Positions 44,924 through 53,925 of a stretch of 64,000 nt of DNA are shown here, in pieces. Source of the stretch: Bacillus gaemokensis (lineage in GTDB: Bacteria > Bacillota > Bacilli > Bacillales > Bacillaceae_G). A program made the translations under genes and the position numbers. Within the stretch, counting starts at the first letter, position 1; each line of letters opens with the position of its first letter. Location: the NCBI RefSeq assembly GCF_001590835.1, contig NZ_LTAQ01000001.1, forward strand, positions 357,970 through 421,969, in the 5' to 3' direction. Under the pieces are notes generated by a model that saw nothing but the letters and a program-made list of their open reading frames with translations, was not told where the DNA came from and searched no databases.

Positions 44924-46243
44924 ATGAACGCTGTACTTATCGCAGTAGCAGTGATGCTACTGCTTAGTTTATTACGCGTCCAAGTCATCGTCGCTATTAT
45001 TGTTGGTGCCTTAACAGGTGGACTAATTGGCGGGCTTGGCATTTCAGAAACAATTAACACTTTTACCACTGGTCTTGGAAACAGTGCTCCAATCGCTTTA
45101 AGTTATGCCATGCTCGGCGGATTCGCTATTTCTCTTTCCAAAACAGGGCTTCCCGATGCTATGATTCAAACTGCATTAAATTGGATTGGCAACGAACAAG
45201 ATACGAAAAAGCAAGTCTATTCAAAAATACTTATTTTATTTATCATCTTAGCAATGGCTTGTTCTTCACAAAATATAATCCCTGTTCATATTGCTTTTAT
45301 TCCAATCCTAATTCCAGCACTTTTAAAAATATTAAACGAGCTAAAAGTAGACCGCAGGCTTGTTACGTGTCTCATTACATTCGGGTTAATTACCCCTTAC
45401 ATGTGGATTCCAGCAGGATTCGGAAAGATTTATCACGACGTATTACAAACAAATGCTCAGCAAAGCGGCCTTACATTTGATGTAGCGCTCATTCCAAAAG
45501 CCATGACAATTCCAGCAATCGGGATGATTATTGGGCTATGCGTCGCGGTCTTCATTACATATCGGAAACCGCGTACTTATCATACCGAACAAATCCCTGC
45601 TTCATCTGATGAGATTGCTCCTTACACAAAAAGAAGCATTTCCTTTGGTTTATTATCTATTATTGCAACATTAAGTGTACAATTAGCAACTGAATCAATG
45701 ATCTTCGGGGCATTAGCAGGAATTATTGTCTTGTCCGTTAGTGGTAGCCTTCCTCTAAAACAAGCTGATGCTATTTTAACAAGCGGGATGCGTATGATGT
45801 CATTTATCGGTTTTGTCATGATTTCTGCTGCAGGATTCGGAGCTGTTCTCAGAAAAACAGGACATGTTGAATCACTTGTACAAACGAGTGCTCATTTAAT
45901 TGGAAACAACAAACCACTCGCTGCTTTTCTCATGCTTGTCATTGGTCTACTCGTTACGATGGGGATTGGTTCTTCCTTTTCAACGATTCCAATTTTAACA
46001 ACCATTTTTGTACCGCTATGTATCCAGCTTGGCTTTAGTCCGATGGCAACCATCGCTATTATCGGTACAGCTGGCGCATTAGGTGATGCAGGATCTCCAG
46101 CCTCTGATAGCACCCTTGGACCTACCTCAGGTTTAAATGCCGATGGTCAGCATCATCATATATGGGATACATGTGTTCCAACTTTTCTTCACTACAATAT
46201 TCCATTACTTATATTCGGCTTTATTGCCGCAATTACATTGTAA
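44924..46243 (+). CDS. YuiF-like transporter, NhaC/Na+:H+ antiporter superfamily
   Basis: A 439-residue membrane protein with about 11-12 helices. It matches the YuiF-like group annotated as Na+/H+ antiporter or amino-acid permease (GALTGGLIGGLGISETINTFTTGLGNSAPIALSYAMLGGF, IPVHIAFIPILIPALL, TAGALGDAGSPASDSTLGPTSGLNADGQHHHIWDTCVPTF). ATG 44924 follows AGGGAGA. Substrate unknown; YuiF has been linked to amino acid efflux or uptake only by prediction. Confidence 0.82.
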   Translation: MNAVLIAVAVMLLLSLLRVQVIVAIIVGALTGGLIGGLGISETINTFTTGLGNSAPIALSYAMLGGFAISLSKTGLPDAMIQTALNWIGNEQDTKKQVYSKILILFIILAMACSSQNIIPVHIAFIPILIPALLKILNELKVDRRLVTCLITFGLITPYMWIPAGFGKIYHDVLQTNAQQSGLTFDVALIPKAMTIPAIGMIIGLCVAVFITYRKPRTYHTEQIPASSDEIAPYTKRSISFGLLSIIATLSVQLATESMIFGALAGIIVLSVSGSLPLKQADAILTSGMRMMSFIGFVMISAAGFGAVLRKTGHVESLVQTSAHLIGNNKPLAAFLMLVIGLLVTMGIGSSFSTIPILTTIFVPLCIQLGFSPMATIAIIGTAGALGDAGSPASDSTLGPTSGLNADGQHHHIWDTCVPTFLHYNIPLLIFGFIAAITL

Positions 46244-46272
46244 AAAGGTGCGTCAAATAGACGCACCTTTTT
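46242..46272. terminator. bidirectional terminator between YuiF-like and LacI-type genes
   Basis: AAAAAGGTGCGTC-aaata-GACGCACCTTTTT between convergent genes. Confidence 0.92.
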
Positions 46273-47194
46273 ACTTTGTGGATTCTCTCTCAATGCATGC
46301 AAATTCTTTTTCTAATTCTTCCTGCTGCATTGGTTTATTTTTTATTTTCCCGACCAATTTTTGTAGCGCTACTTCCCCTTGTTTTTCAAAAGAGGCTCCA
46401 ATTGTTGTCAATGAAGGAGTAACCCATTCCCCCTGCAAACTCCCGTTAAAGCCAATGACTTGTAACTGCTTAGGAATTTTGATACCAAGAGATTTTGCCG
46501 CCCGGATAATCGTAATTGCAATATCGTCACTAGAAGCTATAACACCATCTATGTATGGGTATTTTCGTAATAGCTCGATAATCTGTTTTTCTTTACATCC
46601 TTCTATGGTTACTTCACGATAAGCAATTCTGTCTTCCCAAACACCATCTAAAAATCCCGATATATGCTCTTCCATCGCCTCATCTTCTATCTTTTCTCCA
46701 ATATAAGCAAGAAAATGACAACCTTTTTCTTTTAATAAAACAACTGCCTTTTTCGCACTTTCATAATAGGTAGCAGGCTCTGATTCATCCAGTACAACAA
46801 ATGGAATTGAAATTCCCTCCAATTTCTGAAATACCTCGCTCGTCATAATGACACCAGCAATATTATTTTGCATCAATACATCTATATATCCACTCTTATT
46901 TTCTGTATTACAAACAACAATTTGATACCCCTCTTTATATGCAGCTTCCTCCACTGAACGAAGCAAAGTTATATATGATGGATCCCGTAAATTGGATACG
47001 AGTATAGCAATCATTGTTGAAGATTTTTTAAATAAAGCCTTTGCTACGGCATTTGGTTTATATTTTAATTCTGTAATTGCTTGCTTTACTTGTTTTACTG
47101 TATCTTCATGGACATACCCTTTTTCATTAATTACTCGTGAAACGGTTGCGACTGAAACACCGGCTAATTTTGCAACATCACGTATGGTTGCCAC
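46271..47194 (-). CDS. LacI/GalR-family transcriptional regulator
   Basis: A 307-residue repressor. The LacI helix-turn-helix is ATIRDVAKLAGVSVATVSRVINEKGYVHEDT (2-32) with hinge KPNAVAKALFKKSS; a periplasmic-binding-like sensor domain follows (IAILVSNLRDPSYITLLRSVEEAA, NNIAGVIMTSEVF, IDGVIASSDDIAITIIRA). It is slightly shorter than usual. No sugar operon is near, so the target and ligand are unknown. Confidence 0.9.
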   Translation of the reverse strand: MATIRDVAKLAGVSVATVSRVINEKGYVHEDTVKQVKQAITELKYKPNAVAKALFKKSSTMIAILVSNLRDPSYITLLRSVEEAAYKEGYQIVVCNTENKSGYIDVLMQNNIAGVIMTSEVFQKLEGISIPFVVLDESEPATYYESAKKAVVLLKEKGCHFLAYIGEKIEDEAMEEHISGFLDGVWEDRIAYREVTIEGCKEKQIIELLRKYPYIDGVIASSDDIAITIIRAAKSLGIKIPKQLQVIGFNGSLQGEWVTPSLTTIGASFEKQGEVALQKLVGKIKNKPMQQEELEKEFACIERESTK

Positions 47195-47365
47195 ATCGTC
47201 ACCCCTTAATATGGTAATAGCTTACAATTTAAAATTAAAACAAAATATGACATTCGTCAAGTTTATTATTTTATATTTCTGAAAATTGTTACATATAAAA
47301 GTACATGCCGTAAACCTTCTAGCAGTGTAGAACTTACCATCTGATAGCGGCCGCCTAAATTACAC

Positions 47366-47844
47366 CTACTTGTATTTCAACTCCAATTGAATTTCATGCA
47401 AAATTGGGATGTTATCATATCCCAAAAGCGGAATTTCCGGTTTTATTTTTCTTGCTTGTATCACGGCATCCATATATAAATTTGTCATTACAAAACCTTT
47501 CTTCTGATAAAAACGAAGTGCATTTGTATTGTCATTCGTTGTAATTAACCATACTTTTTCAAAACATTTCTCTTTTGCCACCCTAATAACACACTCTACA
47601 AGCTTTGTCCCAATTCCTTTCTTTTCATCAAAACTATCCAATGATACAATCTCACAGCAATCTTCTATTAATTCATACGTTATAATTCCTACTATTCTGT
47701 CATTTTCAATTGCAACAAAACCAGGTAATTCATCTAATTGGTGTAGTTTCTCACGTGAAACCATCTGTGTACTTCCCCAATTTTCGCGCATAAAAAGTTC
47801 AATTGTTTTCCCATTTCTTCTGTAATTTTTTGTATATGAATCAT
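47366..47844 (-). pseudogene. GNAT acetyltransferase gene with a probable one-base frameshift
   Basis: From about codon 14 the frame encodes a clear GNAT domain: TIELFMRENWGSTQMVS, FVAIENDRIVGIITYEL, KKGIGTKLVECVIRVAKEKC and NALRFYQKKGF. The best start, ATG 47844 with GGGGAG ten bases before it, reads MIHIQKITEEMGK in another frame and would continue correctly only if the TTTT run at 47806-47809 (AAAA on the minus strand) had one more base. The open frame that extends to 47896 gives an unlikely N-terminus. So this is either a natural frameshift or a sequencing error; the domain itself looks intact. Confidence 0.65.
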
Positions 47845-47865
47845 ACTCTACGTTCTCCCCTTTTA

Positions 47866-47904
47866 ACATCCTTATGATACAATATAAGTGTATCATAAGG
47901 ATGT
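47866..47904. repeat. perfect 15-bp inverted repeat between divergent genes
   Basis: ACATCCTTATGATAC (47866-47880) and GTATCATAAGGATGT (47890-47904) with a 9-base spacer. It covers the divergent start region of the acetyltransferase gene and the yqkD-like gene and contains -10-like TATGAT in both directions, so it may be an operator for both. No T-run makes a terminator likely. Confidence 0.85.
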
Positions 47905-47920
47905 ATTTGGAGGATGAGGT

Positions 47921-48844
47921 ATGAAACGTTTTCTCACAATATTGTTGACCCTACTAGGTGCGTTCATCGGCATTGGTATCTTCTTTACCAATAAAGTAAT
48001 GTACTTAAAGAAAAAAACAGAAGAAGAAATTTTAGAGCGTGAAACGAAAAAGCATTTTCGTTTAGAGGACTTTAACGCGGTTCCCAAAGAAGAAGTTCGT
48101 ATTCCTTCTCAATTTGGATACGACATTCACGGTTACTATATTTCTGCAGGAAACTCAAATAAATTTATGGTTTTTTGTCATGGTGTAACCGTAAATAAAA
48201 TAAACTCTGTCAAATATGCAAACCTATTTTTAAACAAGGGATATAATGTATTTATTTATGATCACCGTCGCCACGGGAAAACAGGTGGGAAAACGACAAG
48301 TTATGGCTATTATGAAAAATATGATTTAAAAACCGTAGTCGACTGGCTAAAAAATCGTTTTAGCGCCAATATTACACTTGGTATTCATGGCGAATCAATG
48401 GGGGCTGCAACACTCCTTCAATACGCAGGGATGGTGGAAGACGGTGCAGATTTTTATATTGCCGATTGTCCTTTCTCTGATTTTTATGAGCAGTTGCATC
48501 ATCGCTTAAAAGTCGAATTCCATTTACCAAAATGGCCACTATTACCGTTAGCAAACGCATTTTTAAAAGTTCGTGACGGCTATACAATACGTGAAGTTTC
48601 TCCCATTGATTGTATAAAAAACATAAAAAATCCAGTCCTCTTTATTCATAGTAAAGACGATGATTATATTTTATGTGATATGACCAAGTCACTGTACGAA
48701 GCGAAAGAAGACAATAAACAGCTTTATATTGCAGAACACGGTGCACATGCTTGCTCTTATAACGAAAATAGACATGAATATGAAGCGGCAGTTGATCAAT
48801 TTTTAAGAACATATGTAAAAGAAACAAAAAACAGGCTTGCATAA
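47921..48844 (+). CDS. yqkD: alpha/beta hydrolase YqkD
   Basis: A 307-residue serine hydrolase with an N-terminal membrane helix (FLTILLTLLGAFIGIGIFF). The nucleophile elbow is GIHGESMGAATLL, the acid and base are in FIHSKDDDYI and EHGAHACSY. The VFCHGVTVNKINSVKYA and YDHRRHGKTGG segments are typical of the YqkD/FrsA-like group. The yqkC-like gene lies next to it, as in B. subtilis. GGAGGATGAGGT precedes the ATG. Confidence 0.87.
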   Translation: MKRFLTILLTLLGAFIGIGIFFTNKVMYLKKKTEEEILERETKKHFRLEDFNAVPKEEVRIPSQFGYDIHGYYISAGNSNKFMVFCHGVTVNKINSVKYANLFLNKGYNVFIYDHRRHGKTGGKTTSYGYYEKYDLKTVVDWLKNRFSANITLGIHGESMGAATLLQYAGMVEDGADFYIADCPFSDFYEQLHHRLKVEFHLPKWPLLPLANAFLKVRDGYTIREVSPIDCIKNIKNPVLFIHSKDDDYILCDMTKSLYEAKEDNKQLYIAEHGAHACSYNENRHEYEAAVDQFLRTYVKETKNRLA

Positions 48845-48855
48845 GCCTGTTTTTT
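48826..48855. terminator. bidirectional terminator between yqkD and yqkC
   Basis: AAAAAACAGGCTT-gcat-AAGCCTGTTTTTT; it overlaps the end of yqkD. Confidence 0.92.
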
Positions 48856-48860
48856 GTTAG

Positions 48861-49106
48861 TTACTGTGCTAAAACATCTGTAACTTGTTCCATATTTTCA
48901 GAAATCCACATCATCGCTTCATCAAGCGTTTGAAATTCTGTCGTTTGAAAAGTTACCTCATCTTGAAGTAACCACACATCTTTTGGTTCTTGTCCTACAC
49001 CTGCAATCGACCAATGAAGCAAACTATACGGATGATTATCATTTAAAAATGATGCCCAAGTACGCTCATTCGCAATATTTTGTAGTGTACGTAATTGTTT
49101 ATTCAT
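48861..49106 (-). CDS. yqkC: DUF2552 protein (YqkC-like)
   Basis: An 81-residue protein: MNKQLRTLQNIANERTWASFLNDNHPYSLLHWSIAGVG and DEAMMWISENMEQV. It matches the short DUF2552 family of which B. subtilis YqkC is the member next to yqkD. ATG 49106 follows AAGGTG. Function unknown. Confidence 0.82.
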   Translation of the reverse strand: MNKQLRTLQNIANERTWASFLNDNHPYSLLHWSIAGVGQEPKDVWLLQDEVTFQTTEFQTLDEAMMWISENMEQVTDVLAQ

Positions 49107-49241
49107 GTTTTTCACCTTACTGTATCAATTATAAACGTTATTATAACACTCTCTTCTCTTACACACAAAGGTATATTTTTATTGTCAAGTACTTCCTGCA
49201 ATTATATGATGGACATAAGCGTTTGGGAAGGAGGGATAACG

Positions 49242-49448
49242 TTGGCAAAAGTACAGATTAAAGTGAATGATAACGGTTCGTTTCGCATTACAGGGGATGT
49301 GGAACTAGTTGACTCACAAGGGAATGCATTTCCCGCAAAACCTGCATTTTCCTTATGTCGTTGTGGCTTATCAAAAAACATGCCTTATTGCGATGCTTCG
49401 CATAAGGGAAAATTCGAGTCTATCGTTCGAGCACCAAAAGAAGATTAA
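49242..49448 (+). CDS. CDGSH-type iron-sulfur protein
   Basis: A 68-residue protein with one CDGSH motif, CRCGLSKNMPYCDASHKG, which binds a redox-active [2Fe-2S] cluster through three cysteines and one histidine. Start TTG 49242 is preceded by GGAAGGAGG; the long frame upstream is not needed. The single motif and lack of a membrane anchor place it with small soluble bacterial members of unknown partner. Confidence 0.88.
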   Translation: MAKVQIKVNDNGSFRITGDVELVDSQGNAFPAKPAFSLCRCGLSKNMPYCDASHKGKFESIVRAPKED

Positions 49449-49454
49449 TAATGC

Positions 49455-49488
49455 AAGAAGCACGTACAATAATTTGTAGGTGCTTCTT
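49455..49488. terminator. terminator between CDGSH and crcB genes
   Basis: AAGAAGCAC..GTGCTTCTT with an inner TACA/TGTA; between convergent genes; T-run is short. Confidence 0.7.
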
Positions 49489-49841
49489 TACATGCGTCCC
49501 ATATAAAAACCTAAAAATGCAGAAAAAATGCCTAGTATATAACTCATTATTATATATAATGCCGCCTTTTGTCCTTCACGTTTATGTATCAACTGAACAA
49601 TTTCAAGTTTAAATGTCGAAAACGTCGTAAATGCTCCCATAAATCCTGTTCCCCATAATAATAGCCATGTGCTACTTACCTCAGTTCCATACAATAGTCC
49701 GAGTATAAATGAACCTACTATGTTTACAAATAGTGTTCCATATGGAAACAAACTCCCATACTTTTCTTTCATTGCATTACTAATAAAAAATCTAGCAACT
49801 GCCCCGAAGAAACCACCGATTCCTACAAGTAATATATTCAT
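49488..49841 (-). CDS. crcB: fluoride channel FluC/CrcB, second copy of a pair
   Basis: A 117-residue four-helix protein of the Fluc family with GIGGFFGAVARFFISNAM, GTLFVNIVGSFILGLL and the filter segment GFMGAFTTFSTFKLE. It exports fluoride as a dual-topology dimer. Its ATG overlaps the stop of the other crcB in ATGA. Paired crcB genes usually form a heterodimer with fixed opposite orientations. Confidence 0.95.
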   Translation of the reverse strand: MNILLVGIGGFFGAVARFFISNAMKEKYGSLFPYGTLFVNIVGSFILGLLYGTEVSSTWLLLWGTGFMGAFTTFSTFKLEIVQLIHKREGQKAALYIIMSYILGIFSAFLGFYMGRM

Positions 49842-50242
49842 AGTGACCCTTCTTTCTTCATCCTTTTTTCATACAATACATTCCCAAGATAAAACCCAAC
49901 TAAAGATAGGAGCAAGCCACCAACTACACTTGTACTCACATAATAAAATGCTATTAAAAAAGCATCATACTGCATGAGTTTCAATGTCTCTACACTGAAC
50001 GTTGAAAAAGTTGTAAATGAACCAATCATTCCGGTTCCAACCGCACTCGTTATCACGTATGAAACATGTTTCACACGAAACAAATATATTGTTAAAAATG
50101 CTAATAAAAAACTACCAATCATATTCGCTAACCATGTCGCTAACGGAAAAGCCTCTGCAGAATGAGTACCAATCCATTGACCTAATCCATACCGTGTTAA
50201 AGCTCCGACAATGCCACCGATTCCTACCGCAGTATATTTCAT
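49838..50242 (-). CDS. crcB: fluoride channel FluC/CrcB, first copy of a pair
   Basis: A 134-residue Fluc protein with GIGGIVGALTRYGLG, LATWLANMIGSFLLAFL and GMIGSFTTFSTFSVETLKLM. It is followed with a 4-base overlap by the second copy. AATGAGGTGG precedes the ATG. No fluoride riboswitch was recognised in the upstream 250 bases. Confidence 0.95.
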   Translation of the reverse strand: MKYTAVGIGGIVGALTRYGLGQWIGTHSAEAFPLATWLANMIGSFLLAFLTIYLFRVKHVSYVITSAVGTGMIGSFTTFSTFSVETLKLMQYDAFLIAFYYVSTSVVGGLLLSLVGFYLGNVLYEKRMKKEGSL

Positions 50243-50503
50243 ATTTCCACCTCATTTACATATATACCGAAATCTTTCCCGTACTAGTATAACAAAATTT
50301 ATCCTCTTATTTACGAGCGGTACTACCACATCTCAACATACAGAACAAGAAAAGAAGCTAAACGAGAAAAATGAATTGATGAAAACTTACCATCAGCAGA
50401 TGAAGTTTCACTTTATTCATCTTTCATTTTCACACAATTCTTCACATTCGAATATTTTTTACTATCCTTTTTTCTTTTTTGTGCTATAATGTGAGCAAAC
50501 AGC

Positions 50504-50642
50504 ATCCTTCGGGGTCGGGTGAAATTCCCAACCGGCGGTGATGAAGTGCACACTTCTAAGTCCGTGACCCGTTTTCAAGCTTGAAAACGGTGGATCTAGT
50601 GAAACTCTAGGGCCGACAGTATAGTCTGGATGGGAGAAGGAT
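50504..50642 (+). ncRNA. FMN riboswitch (RFN element)
   Basis: The conserved RFN landmarks appear in order: ATCCTTCGGGGTCGGGTG, AATTCCCAACCGGCGGTGAT, AGTCCGTGACCC, GGTGGATC..GGGCCGACAGT and TGGGAGAAGGAT. P1 is formed by ATCCTTC and GAAGGAT. A TATAAT (50485-50490) lies just upstream as the -10. It controls ribD-ribE-ribBA-ribH. The gap 50243-50503 before it holds only a TTTCACTTT repeat remnant (50406-50414). Confidence 0.97.
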
Positions 50643-50893
50643 ATGTTTTCTAGTGCTTATATAGCGAATACACTTTTATTTTGGCATACACATTTTTAGA
50701 GATTTGATGTAAATCACTGTATATGTTTTATTTCATATACCTATGTTTCTATGCTGAAATAAAAAGATACGACTAGCGTATGAAAAAATTGATAGTTTGC
50801 TAGGCTTCTTTCTAATGCAAAAATATCAATCATCGTTAGGTTTCTTTCCTATACTTTCGTATTCAAGCTATATTTCTAGAAATCACGTCTCCC
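50643..50893 (+). other. long linker between FMN aptamer and its terminator
   Basis: About 250 AT-rich bases without a gene. A hairpin GTATATG-ttttattt-CATATAC lies near 50723, and short repeats such as GCTAGGCTTCTTTCTAATG / GTTAGGTTTCTTTCCTATA occur around 50801 and 50836. No second aptamer is seen. Confidence 0.5.
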
Positions 50894-50927
50894 AAACCCC
50901 AAGGATACTATTATCCTTGGGGTTTTT
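50894..50927 (+). terminator. leader terminator of the rib operon
   Basis: AAACCCCAAGGATA-ctat-TATCCTTGGGGTTTTTT, strong stem with T-run, 28 bases before ribD. It is the likely switch-controlled terminator though far from the aptamer. Confidence 0.88.
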
Positions 50928-50954
50928 TGATTTTTCTTAGGAGAGGTGAAAAGA

Positions 50955-52067
50955 ATGACAGACCAAGAATATATGAGGGTTGCCTTGCAATTAGCACAAA
51001 GTACTGAGGGGCAAACAAGTCCAAATCCAATGGTCGGTGCTGTTATTGTAAAAGATGGAAAGATCGTTGGAATGGGAGCTCACCTGCGCACAGGTGAAGA
51101 TCACGCAGAGGTTCACGCTCTTCGTATGGCAGGAGATAAGGCGAATGGCGCTACTGTGTATGTAACACTTGAGCCATGTAGTCACTTTGGAAAAACGCCA
51201 CCGTGCTGTGAATTACTTATTGAAAAGCAAGTAAAGCGTGTTGTGATTGCTACTCTCGATTGCAATCCGCTTGTTTCAGGTAATGGAAAAAAACGATTAC
51301 AAGATGCTGGTATTCATGTAACAACTGGTATTCTTGAAGAAGAAGCCACCTTATTAAACCGATACTTTTTTCACTATATGAAAACAAAACAGCCATTTGT
51401 AACAATAAAAACAGCCATGAGTTTAGACGGAAAAATAGCAACTACTGCTGGAGAAAGTAAATGGATTACAGGTGAGAAAGCTCGCGCAGATGTTCATCAA
51501 TCCCGTCATACACACGATGCCATTCTTGTCGGTGTGAATACTGTTGTAACTGATAATCCGCATTTAACAACGCGGCTTCCAAACGGCGGGGAAAATCCGA
51601 TTCGAATTATTTTAGATACACACTTACGAACTCCGCTGTCCTCTCATGTTCTTACAGATGGGATGGCACCAACATGGATTGTTGTTGGTAAAGACGTAGA
51701 AAAAGAAAAAATAAAAGTTTATGAATCTCAGAATGTATCTGTACTTCAAATGCAAACGAGTCAAATTGAAATATGTGACCTCCTCTCCCTTCTTGGCGAG
51801 AAACAAATCCTTTCACTCTTTGTTGAAGGGGGACAATCGGTACATGCAAGCTTTTTAGAAGCAAGATGTTTCAATGAAATCGTAACTTATATAAGCCCAA
51901 AATTAATTGGCGGAAAAGATGCACCGACTTTGTTTGGAGGCACTGGATTTATAAAACTGCAAGATGCACTTTCCTTGCAAATTCAAGAGATGAAACAAAT
52001 TGGTGATGATATAAAAATTGTTGCCAATGTGCGAGATGAGGTGTCTGAATGTTTACAGGAATTGTAG
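50955..52067 (+). CDS. ribD: bifunctional riboflavin deaminase/reductase RibD
   Basis: Catalyses the second and third steps of riboflavin synthesis. The 370-residue protein has an N-terminal deaminase domain with the zinc motifs HAEVHAL and PCSHFGKTPPC, and a C-terminal reductase domain beginning PFVTIKTAMSLDGKIAT. ATG 50955 follows AGGAGAGGTG; an in-frame GTG nine bases earlier is part of that signal. It overlaps ribE by 19 bases. Confidence 0.97.
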   Translation: MTDQEYMRVALQLAQSTEGQTSPNPMVGAVIVKDGKIVGMGAHLRTGEDHAEVHALRMAGDKANGATVYVTLEPCSHFGKTPPCCELLIEKQVKRVVIATLDCNPLVSGNGKKRLQDAGIHVTTGILEEEATLLNRYFFHYMKTKQPFVTIKTAMSLDGKIATTAGESKWITGEKARADVHQSRHTHDAILVGVNTVVTDNPHLTTRLPNGGENPIRIILDTHLRTPLSSHVLTDGMAPTWIVVGKDVEKEKIKVYESQNVSVLQMQTSQIEICDLLSLLGEKQILSLFVEGGQSVHASFLEARCFNEIVTYISPKLIGGKDAPTLFGGTGFIKLQDALSLQIQEMKQIGDDIKIVANVRDEVSECLQEL

Positions 52068-52693
52068 AAGAGCTTGGAACTGTTTCGAATATAAGACAAA
52101 GTGGAGAAGCCATGAAGCTAACGGTTACAGCAAATTTGATTGTATCAGACGTCAAATTAGGTGACAGCATCGCTGTAAATGGTATCTGTTTAACTGTCAC
52201 TTCTTTTACAGCGTCTTCTTTCACTGTTGATGTTATGCCCGAAACGATGCGAGCAACATCCCTCTGTATGCTAGGGCCCCGTTCTAAAGTGAATTTAGAG
52301 CGAGCGATGGCTGCAAACGGACGCTTTGGTGGGCACTTTGTCACGGGACATATCGATGGAATTGGCACCATTTTAAGCAAAAAGCAGCACTACAATGCTA
52401 TATATTACAAAATTGGAATTTCAGATCATTTACTCCGTTATTGTTTACCAAAAGGATCCATTGCTGTTGATGGTACGAGTTTAACGATATTTGATATAGA
52501 TGAAGCTTCAATTACCATCTCACTCATTCCACATACTGTAAGCGAATCTATTATTGGTGAAAAAGTAGCTGGAGATATTGTAAATATTGAATGTGACATG
52601 ATTGGAAAGTATATCGAACGTTTTATTTCAAATCCAACAAAACGAAGCACTTCAGTTACAGAAAGCTTTTTACAAGAAAACGGATTTCTATAA
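52049..52693 (+). CDS. ribE: riboflavin synthase alpha subunit
   Basis: A 214-residue protein made of two lumazine-binding repeats. It begins MFTGIVEELGTV, has GDSIAVNGICLTVTSF in the first repeat and KGSIAVDGTSLTIFDI in the second, and the internal NLERAMAANGRFGGHFVTGHIDG. It dismutates two dimethylribityl-lumazine molecules to riboflavin. Translation is coupled to ribD through the overlap. Confidence 0.97.
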   Translation: MFTGIVEELGTVSNIRQSGEAMKLTVTANLIVSDVKLGDSIAVNGICLTVTSFTASSFTVDVMPETMRATSLCMLGPRSKVNLERAMAANGRFGGHFVTGHIDGIGTILSKKQHYNAIYYKIGISDHLLRYCLPKGSIAVDGTSLTIFDIDEASITISLIPHTVSESIIGEKVAGDIVNIECDMIGKYIERFISNPTKRSTSVTESFLQENGFL

Positions 52694-52705
52694 GGAGGAA
52701 GCACA

Positions 52706-53899
52706 ATGTTTCATCGAATTGAAGAAGCGTTAAAAGATTTAAAACAAGGAAAAGTCGTTATTGTATGTGATGATGAAAGCCGTGAAAACGAGGGCGATTT
52801 TATCGCTTTAGCAGAGTATATTACACCAGAAACAATTAACTTTATGATTACGCATGGCCGTGGCCTCGTCTGTGTACCAATTACAGACCAATATGCAAAT
52901 CGCTTACAATTAGAGCCTATGGTGTCTCATAATACAGATTCTCATCATACTGCGTTCACAGTTAGCATTGATCATATTTCTACAACAACAGGTATTAGTG
53001 CTTACGAACGAGCAACAACAATTCGCGAATTATTAAATCCAGAAGCTAAAGGCACAGACTTCAACCGTCCTGGTCATATCTTTCCGTTAATCGCCAAGGA
53101 GGGCGGTGTTCTTCGTCGCGCAGGACATACCGAGGCTGCTGTTGATTTAGCAAAGTTATGCGGAGCAGAACCAGCAGGAGTCATTTGTGAAATTATAAAT
53201 GAAGATGGCACAATGGCACGTGTGCCTGACTTATTACAAGTTGCAAAACAATTTGATATAAAAATGATTACCATTGAAGATTTAATCACTTACCGTCGCC
53301 ATCACGAAACGCTTGTAACAAGAGAAATTGAAATTACATTACCAACAGATTCTGGTACATTTCATGCAATCGGCTATTCTAATTCATTAGATACAAAAGA
53401 ACATGTCGCTCTTGTAAAAGGAGATATTTCAACAGGGGAACCAGTTCTCGTTCGCGTCCATTCTGAATGTTTAACTGGTGATGTATTTGGCTCATGTCGC
53501 TGCGATTGCGGTCCACAACTACATGCCGCTCTCGCTCAAATTGAACGTGAAGGAAAAGGAGTTCTTCTTTATATGCGACAAGAAGGACGCGGCATCGGGC
53601 TACTTAATAAACTCCGTGCATACAAGTTACAAGAAGAAGGATTAGATACTGTAGAAGCAAATGAGAAGCTAGGGTTCCCAGCTGACCTTCGCGATTATGG
53701 TATTGGCGCTCAAATCTTAAAAGATCTAGGATTACAGCAATTACGATTATTAACGAATAATCCAAGAAAAATTGCAGGCTTACAAGGTTATGATTTAGAA
53801 GTTATTGAACGCGTACCATTGCAAATGCCAACAAAAGAAGAAAACAAAGTATACTTACAAGCAAAAGTAACAAAATTAGGTCACTTATTAAACTTATAA
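52706..53899 (+). CDS. ribBA: bifunctional DHBP synthase / GTP cyclohydrolase II
   Basis: A 397-residue fusion. The N-terminal half is 3,4-dihydroxybutanone-4-phosphate synthase ([39 protein letters not shown]). The C-terminal half is GTP cyclohydrolase II with the zinc cysteines in [16 protein letters not shown] and the [13 protein letters not shown] segment. Both feed precursors to RibD and RibH. TAAGGAGGAAGCACA precedes the ATG. Confidence 0.98.
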   Translation: MFHRIEEALKDLKQGKVVIVCDDESRENEGDFIALAEYITPETINFMITHGRGLVCVPITDQYANRLQLEPMVSHNTDSHHTAFTVSIDHISTTTGISAYERATTIRELLNPEAKGTDFNRPGHIFPLIAKEGGVLRRAGHTEAAVDLAKLCGAEPAGVICEIINEDGTMARVPDLLQVAKQFDIKMITIEDLITYRRHHETLVTREIEITLPTDSGTFHAIGYSNSLDTKEHVALVKGDISTGEPVLVRVHSECLTGDVFGSCRCDCGPQLHAALAQIEREGKGVLLYMRQEGRGIGLLNKLRAYKLQEEGLDTVEANEKLGFPADLRDYGIGAQILKDLGLQQLRLLTNNPRKIAGLQGYDLEVIERVPLQMPTKEENKVYLQAKVTKLGHLLNL

Positions 53900-53925
53900 T
53901 CTATGAATTAAGGGAGAGATATAAT

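Noticed and set aside
47341-47356. GCGGCCGC (NotI-like) sequence that could hint at a vector junction
   Set aside because: Neighbouring DNA on both sides is ordinary AT-rich Bacillus sequence with intact genes; a single 8-base site is not evidence of a construct.
50243-50503. Possible fluoride riboswitch before the crcB pair
   Set aside because: No fluoride-aptamer core was found on the minus strand; only repeat-like AT-rich DNA.
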